Positions 61,640 to 64,000 of a stretch of 64,000 bases of DNA are shown here, piece after piece. A program made the translations under genes and the position numbers. This stretch comes from Robiginitomaculum antarcticum DSM 21748 (lineage in GTDB: Bacteria > Pseudomonadota > Alphaproteobacteria > Caulobacterales > Maricaulaceae), in contig NZ_KB823013.1 of the NCBI RefSeq assembly GCF_000365025.1, positions 372,001-436,000 on the forward strand, given 5' to 3'. Below the pieces are notes generated by a model. That model did no database searches. It saw nothing but the letters and a program-made list of their open reading frames with translations, and was not told the DNA's origin. Position 1 is the first letter of the stretch. Each line of letters begins with the position of its first letter.

Positions 61640-62810
61640 CCGCCAATTTCTCTTTTCTGATCGTACTGGCGCGTTTTTTCTCTGAGTCAGATTTAAGTTG
61701 TCCGCACGCGGCGAAGATATCGCGGCCGCGCGGCGTGCGGATCGGGCTGGCATAGCCCGCCGCATTGACCATATCGGAAAACCGCTCAATCGTTGACCAA
61801 TCGGAGCAGACATAATCTGTTCCCGGCCACGGATTAAACGGAATGAGGTTCACTTTGGCCGGTATGCCGCGCAGCAAATTAATCAGCTCGCGCGCATGTT
61901 TCGGACTGTCATTAATGCCTTTGAGCATAACATATTCAAAGGTGATCCGTTTTGAATTGGACAGGCCGGGATAATCGCGGCAGGCCTGCATCAACTCCGC
62001 CAGCGGATATTTATTATTGATCGGCATAATCTGCGTACGCAATTCGTCATTGGCGGCATGAAGGGATATCGCCAGCATCGCATTGGTGCGCGCGCCCATC
62101 GGCACAATTTGCGGCACCACGCCAGAGGTCGAGACAGTAATACGGCGGCGGCCAATACCGAGACCTTCGGGGTCGCAAATGATATCCAGAGAGTCGCCGA
62201 CCTCATCGGTATTATATAGCGGCTCGCCCATGCCCATAAACACAATATTGGTCAATTTGCGCACATCCTGCGTCGTCGGCCATTCATCCAGATCATCACG
62301 CGCCGCAATGACCTGCAACACGATTTCCTGTGCAGTCAGATTACGGACAAGACGCTGCGTTCCCGTATGGCAGAAGGTGCAGGTCAGCGTGCAGCCCACT
62401 TGTGATGACACGCACAGCGCGCCGGTTTTGGACACGTCAGGAATAAAGACGCTTTCGACCTCTATGCCCGGCGCCATGCGGATCAGATATTTACGCGTCC
62501 CGTCTTTGGAGATCAGGCGCTCGACAATTTCGGGGCGGGCCAGCGAGAAGGCTCCGGCAAATGTTTCGCGCAGGGGCTTGGCGATATTGGTCATCGCGTC
62601 CCAGTCCGTGACGCCGTAATTATAAATCCAGTGAAACACCTGTTTCACCCGCATGCGGATTTTCTTGGGCTCAATACCGATACTGGCCAGCGCCTGCGCC
62701 AGCTCGTCTCGCCCCAGACCGGCCAGCATGATGCGGCCTTCGCCATCACGCAATGCGCGCGGGAGAAGATCCGGAACCTCCGGTGTTTTATTTAAAAGCT
62801 CTGTTGCCAT
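61617..62810 (-). CDS. rlmN: Dual-specificity RNA methyltransferase RlmN
   Basis: A 397-aa radical-SAM enzyme that makes m2A2503 in 23S rRNA and m2A37 in some tRNAs. The cluster motif [13 protein letters not shown] carries CxxxCxx[30 protein letters not shown] and [11 protein letters not shown] are the family motifs. The resolving Cys is near the C-terminus (FAACGQL). ATG 62810 follows AAGGG. The in-frame start at 62828 would add six residues. Confidence 0.95.
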   Translation of the reverse strand: MATELLNKTPEVPDLLPRALRDGEGRIMLAGLGRDELAQALASIGIEPKKIRMRVKQVFHWIYNYGVTDWDAMTNIAKPLRETFAGAFSLARPEIVERLISKDGTRKYLIRMAPGIEVESVFIPDVSKTGALCVSSQVGCTLTCTFCHTGTQRLVRNLTAQEIVLQVIAARDDLDEWPTTQDVRKLTNIVFMGMGEPLYNTDEVGDSLDIICDPEGLGIGRRRITVSTSGVVPQIVPMGARTNAMLAISLHAANDELRTQIMPINNKYPLAELMQACRDYPGLSNSKRITFEYVMLKGINDSPKHARELINLLRGIPAKVNLIPFNPWPGTDYVCSDWSTIERFSDMVNAAGYASPIRTPRGRDIFAACGQLKSDSEKKRASTIRKEKLAASQIALQ

Positions 62811-62941
62811 AGAGCGCGCCCTTAACACGGGCGTAAAATATTTAAAACGGGCAATGGCGGCTGCCGTATCTTGCCCGAATGCATCCTGATGGACATTTGA
62901 CGCGTAACCAGTCTAAGCCTGATAGGGGCAGGGAGAACATC

Positions 62942-63820
62942 ATGCCAAAACATACGCGCCGCGCCGTCATCGCCATTATCTTTGGAACGCTCATCGGATT
63001 AGGGATGGGCTGGGCCGGGAGCCAAGGCGGGCTGCAACTTGGCGGTATCGGCATTTTCATGCTCTGCACCCTGCTCGCTTATCTCATCAACTGGATTATA
63101 TATGTGCCGTCAGCCCTGGCGCAGACCGAACATTATTTCGATCTGACGGGCGCGCTGACCTATTTATCGATGATCGCAGCGGCTTTATTTATGAGCGGAA
63201 ATTTCAGCGCGCGCGGGGTCATCGCCAGCACGATGGTCGCGATATGGGCCATTCGTCTGGGCGCTTTTTTATTCCGGCGCGTGAAAAAGGCGGGCAAAGA
63301 CGGGCGCTTTGACGATCTTAAAACCCATCCCGTTATCTTTTTTCAAGTCTGGACACTTCAAGGCCTGTGGTGCGTGCTGACCGTAGCCTGCGCGCTGGCG
63401 ATTATCACGTCGGGTATCGATAAACCCATAGGCCTCGTCGGCTATATCGGAATAGCGGTCTGGATTATCGGGTGCGCCATAGAAGCTATCGCCGATCACC
63501 AAAAGACGCGATTTAAAAATGACCTAAAAAATGAAGGCGACTTTATCAATGAGGGCCTGTGGGCCTGGTCGCGCCACCCCAATTATTTCGGCGAAATTAC
63601 CCTGTGGACAGGCATGGCAATCCTGGCGTTCCCCATCCTGTCAGGCTGGCAATATGCCGTGTTGATCTCGCCCGTCTTTATTTATCTGCTGCTCACCCGC
63701 GTCTCGGGCATTCCCATGCTGGAACGCCGCGGGAAACAGAAATGGGGCGACGACGCAGAGTACCAAGCTTATTTGGCGAATACCAATCGATTGCTGCCTT
63801 GGCCGCCCGCCGCTGACTAA
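62942..63820 (+). CDS. DUF1295 family membrane protein (steroid reductase-like)
   Basis: A 292-aa protein with about seven membrane segments. RFKNDLKNEGDFINEGLWAW and SRHPNYFGEITLWTGMAI form the DUF1295/isoprenylcysteine-methyltransferase-like C-terminal signature. LLLTRVSGIPMLERRGKQKW closes it. The family is related to steroid 5-alpha reductases, but bacterial substrates are unknown. ATG 62942 has AGGGAGAAC upstream. The open frame from 62879 has no ribosome-binding site. Confidence 0.87.
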   Translation: MPKHTRRAVIAIIFGTLIGLGMGWAGSQGGLQLGGIGIFMLCTLLAYLINWIIYVPSALAQTEHYFDLTGALTYLSMIAAALFMSGNFSARGVIASTMVAIWAIRLGAFLFRRVKKAGKDGRFDDLKTHPVIFFQVWTLQGLWCVLTVACALAIITSGIDKPIGLVGYIGIAVWIIGCAIEAIADHQKTRFKNDLKNEGDFINEGLWAWSRHPNYFGEITLWTGMAILAFPILSGWQYAVLISPVFIYLLLTRVSGIPMLERRGKQKWGDDAEYQAYLANTNRLLPWPPAAD

Positions 63821-63903
63821 ATTAAATTGCCTGATCCGCTTAGGCCCGATAGAGCTTCGAGATGCATGCTCATCTCAATGCCTGCATCGCCGGAGACCTT
63901 TGA

Positions 63904-64000
63904 GTGATCGATACGCCCCATAATCCGGCCGATATTATCCGGCCCGCAGAGCCTCTCCCGCCTGTGCCTGTACGGCCGGCCAATTTGGGCATCGCGCTGT
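63904..64000 (+). CDS. Start of a further gene, truncated by the window
   Basis: A GTG at 63904 with GGAGA at good spacing opens a frame that stays open to the window end: VIDTPHNPADIIRPAEPLPP, then VPVRPANLGIAL. Thirty-two codons are too few to identify the product. The 83 bp before it shows no terminator. Confidence 0.45.
   Translation, partial: MIDTPHNPADIIRPAEPLPPVPVRPANLGIAL

Overview
The window is a chromosomal segment of an alphaproteobacterium, moderately GC-rich by eye, with many TTG and GTG starts and tightly packed housekeeping operons. The response regulator at 23.7-24.4 kb is unmistakably CtrA (231 aa, Asp51), and GANTC sites and a TTAA-N7-TTAG motif lie upstream of it. With a FliJ-like gene next to ctrA, a DUF1134 lipoprotein, NsrR and a DUF6356 gene, this points to a dimorphic, probably marine, Hyphomonadaceae or Maricaulales-type bacterium. 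The exact genus is a guess. I found no rRNA, tRNA, CRISPR array, prophage or transposase.

Layout. 0-2.2 kb: purF (5' end cut off by the window) and an SDR. 2.2-2.65 kb: a compact GIY-YIG nuclease unit bounded by inverted hairpin repeats. 2.7-6.1 kb: pstSCAB phosphate transporter on the minus strand, with a plausible Pho box. 6.3-9.0 kb: three tandem glycine-zipper envelope proteins. 9.0-14.9 kb: minus-strand isoprenoid/housekeeping block (xseB, ispA, dxs, tlyA, a histidine phosphatase, a TPR protein, lepB). 15-23.6 kb: YceI lipoprotein, threonylcarbamoyl-AMP synthase, a flavin dehydrogenase, two glycosyltransferases, an AsmA-like protein, an Mrp/ApbC ATPase. 23.7-27.6 kb: ctrA, fliJ-like, DUF4386, a sodium:solute symporter. 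27.7-30.1 kb: cysS (apparently mosaic) and folE. 30.3-35.1 kb: a beta-glucan locus (lipoprotein GH3, secreted GH5, gluconokinase) around a perfect LacI-type palindrome. 35.3-42.1 kb: acyl-CoA ligase, enoyl-CoA hydratase, Lrp regulator, DUF6356, YeiH-type exporter, SMP-30-like protein, saccharopine-dehydrogenase-like reductase. 42.1-43.3 kb: NsrR divergent from a small membrane protein and a group III truncated haemoglobin, a likely NO response module. 43.4-46.8 kb: YodC-like, lepA, GNAT, DUF1134 lipoprotein, a 50-aa basic protein. 46.8-51.9 kb: accessory region with long structured intergenic DNA, an orphan HWE/HisKA_2 kinase, and an AT-rich uncharacterised 508-aa gene between 57-nt direct repeats. 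51.9-64 kb: ftsK, a candidate small RNA, a UbiH-family hydroxylase, Spx/ArsC-like, mtaB, ftsY, an EamA transporter, rlmN, DUF1295, and the start of a further gene.

The most interesting signal is a family of hairpin repeats with constant ends (GTCAT...ATCCA), a constant loop and stems that differ completely between copies yet stay self-complementary. They occur as inverted pairs at 2.2-2.6, 27.6 and 30.1 kb, with a decayed pair at 49.4 kb. In one pair the space between the repeats is filled almost exactly by the GIY-YIG ORF, whose stop codon lies in the repeat. This suggests a REPIN-like non-autonomous element with a GIY-YIG nuclease as possible partner. That link is inference.
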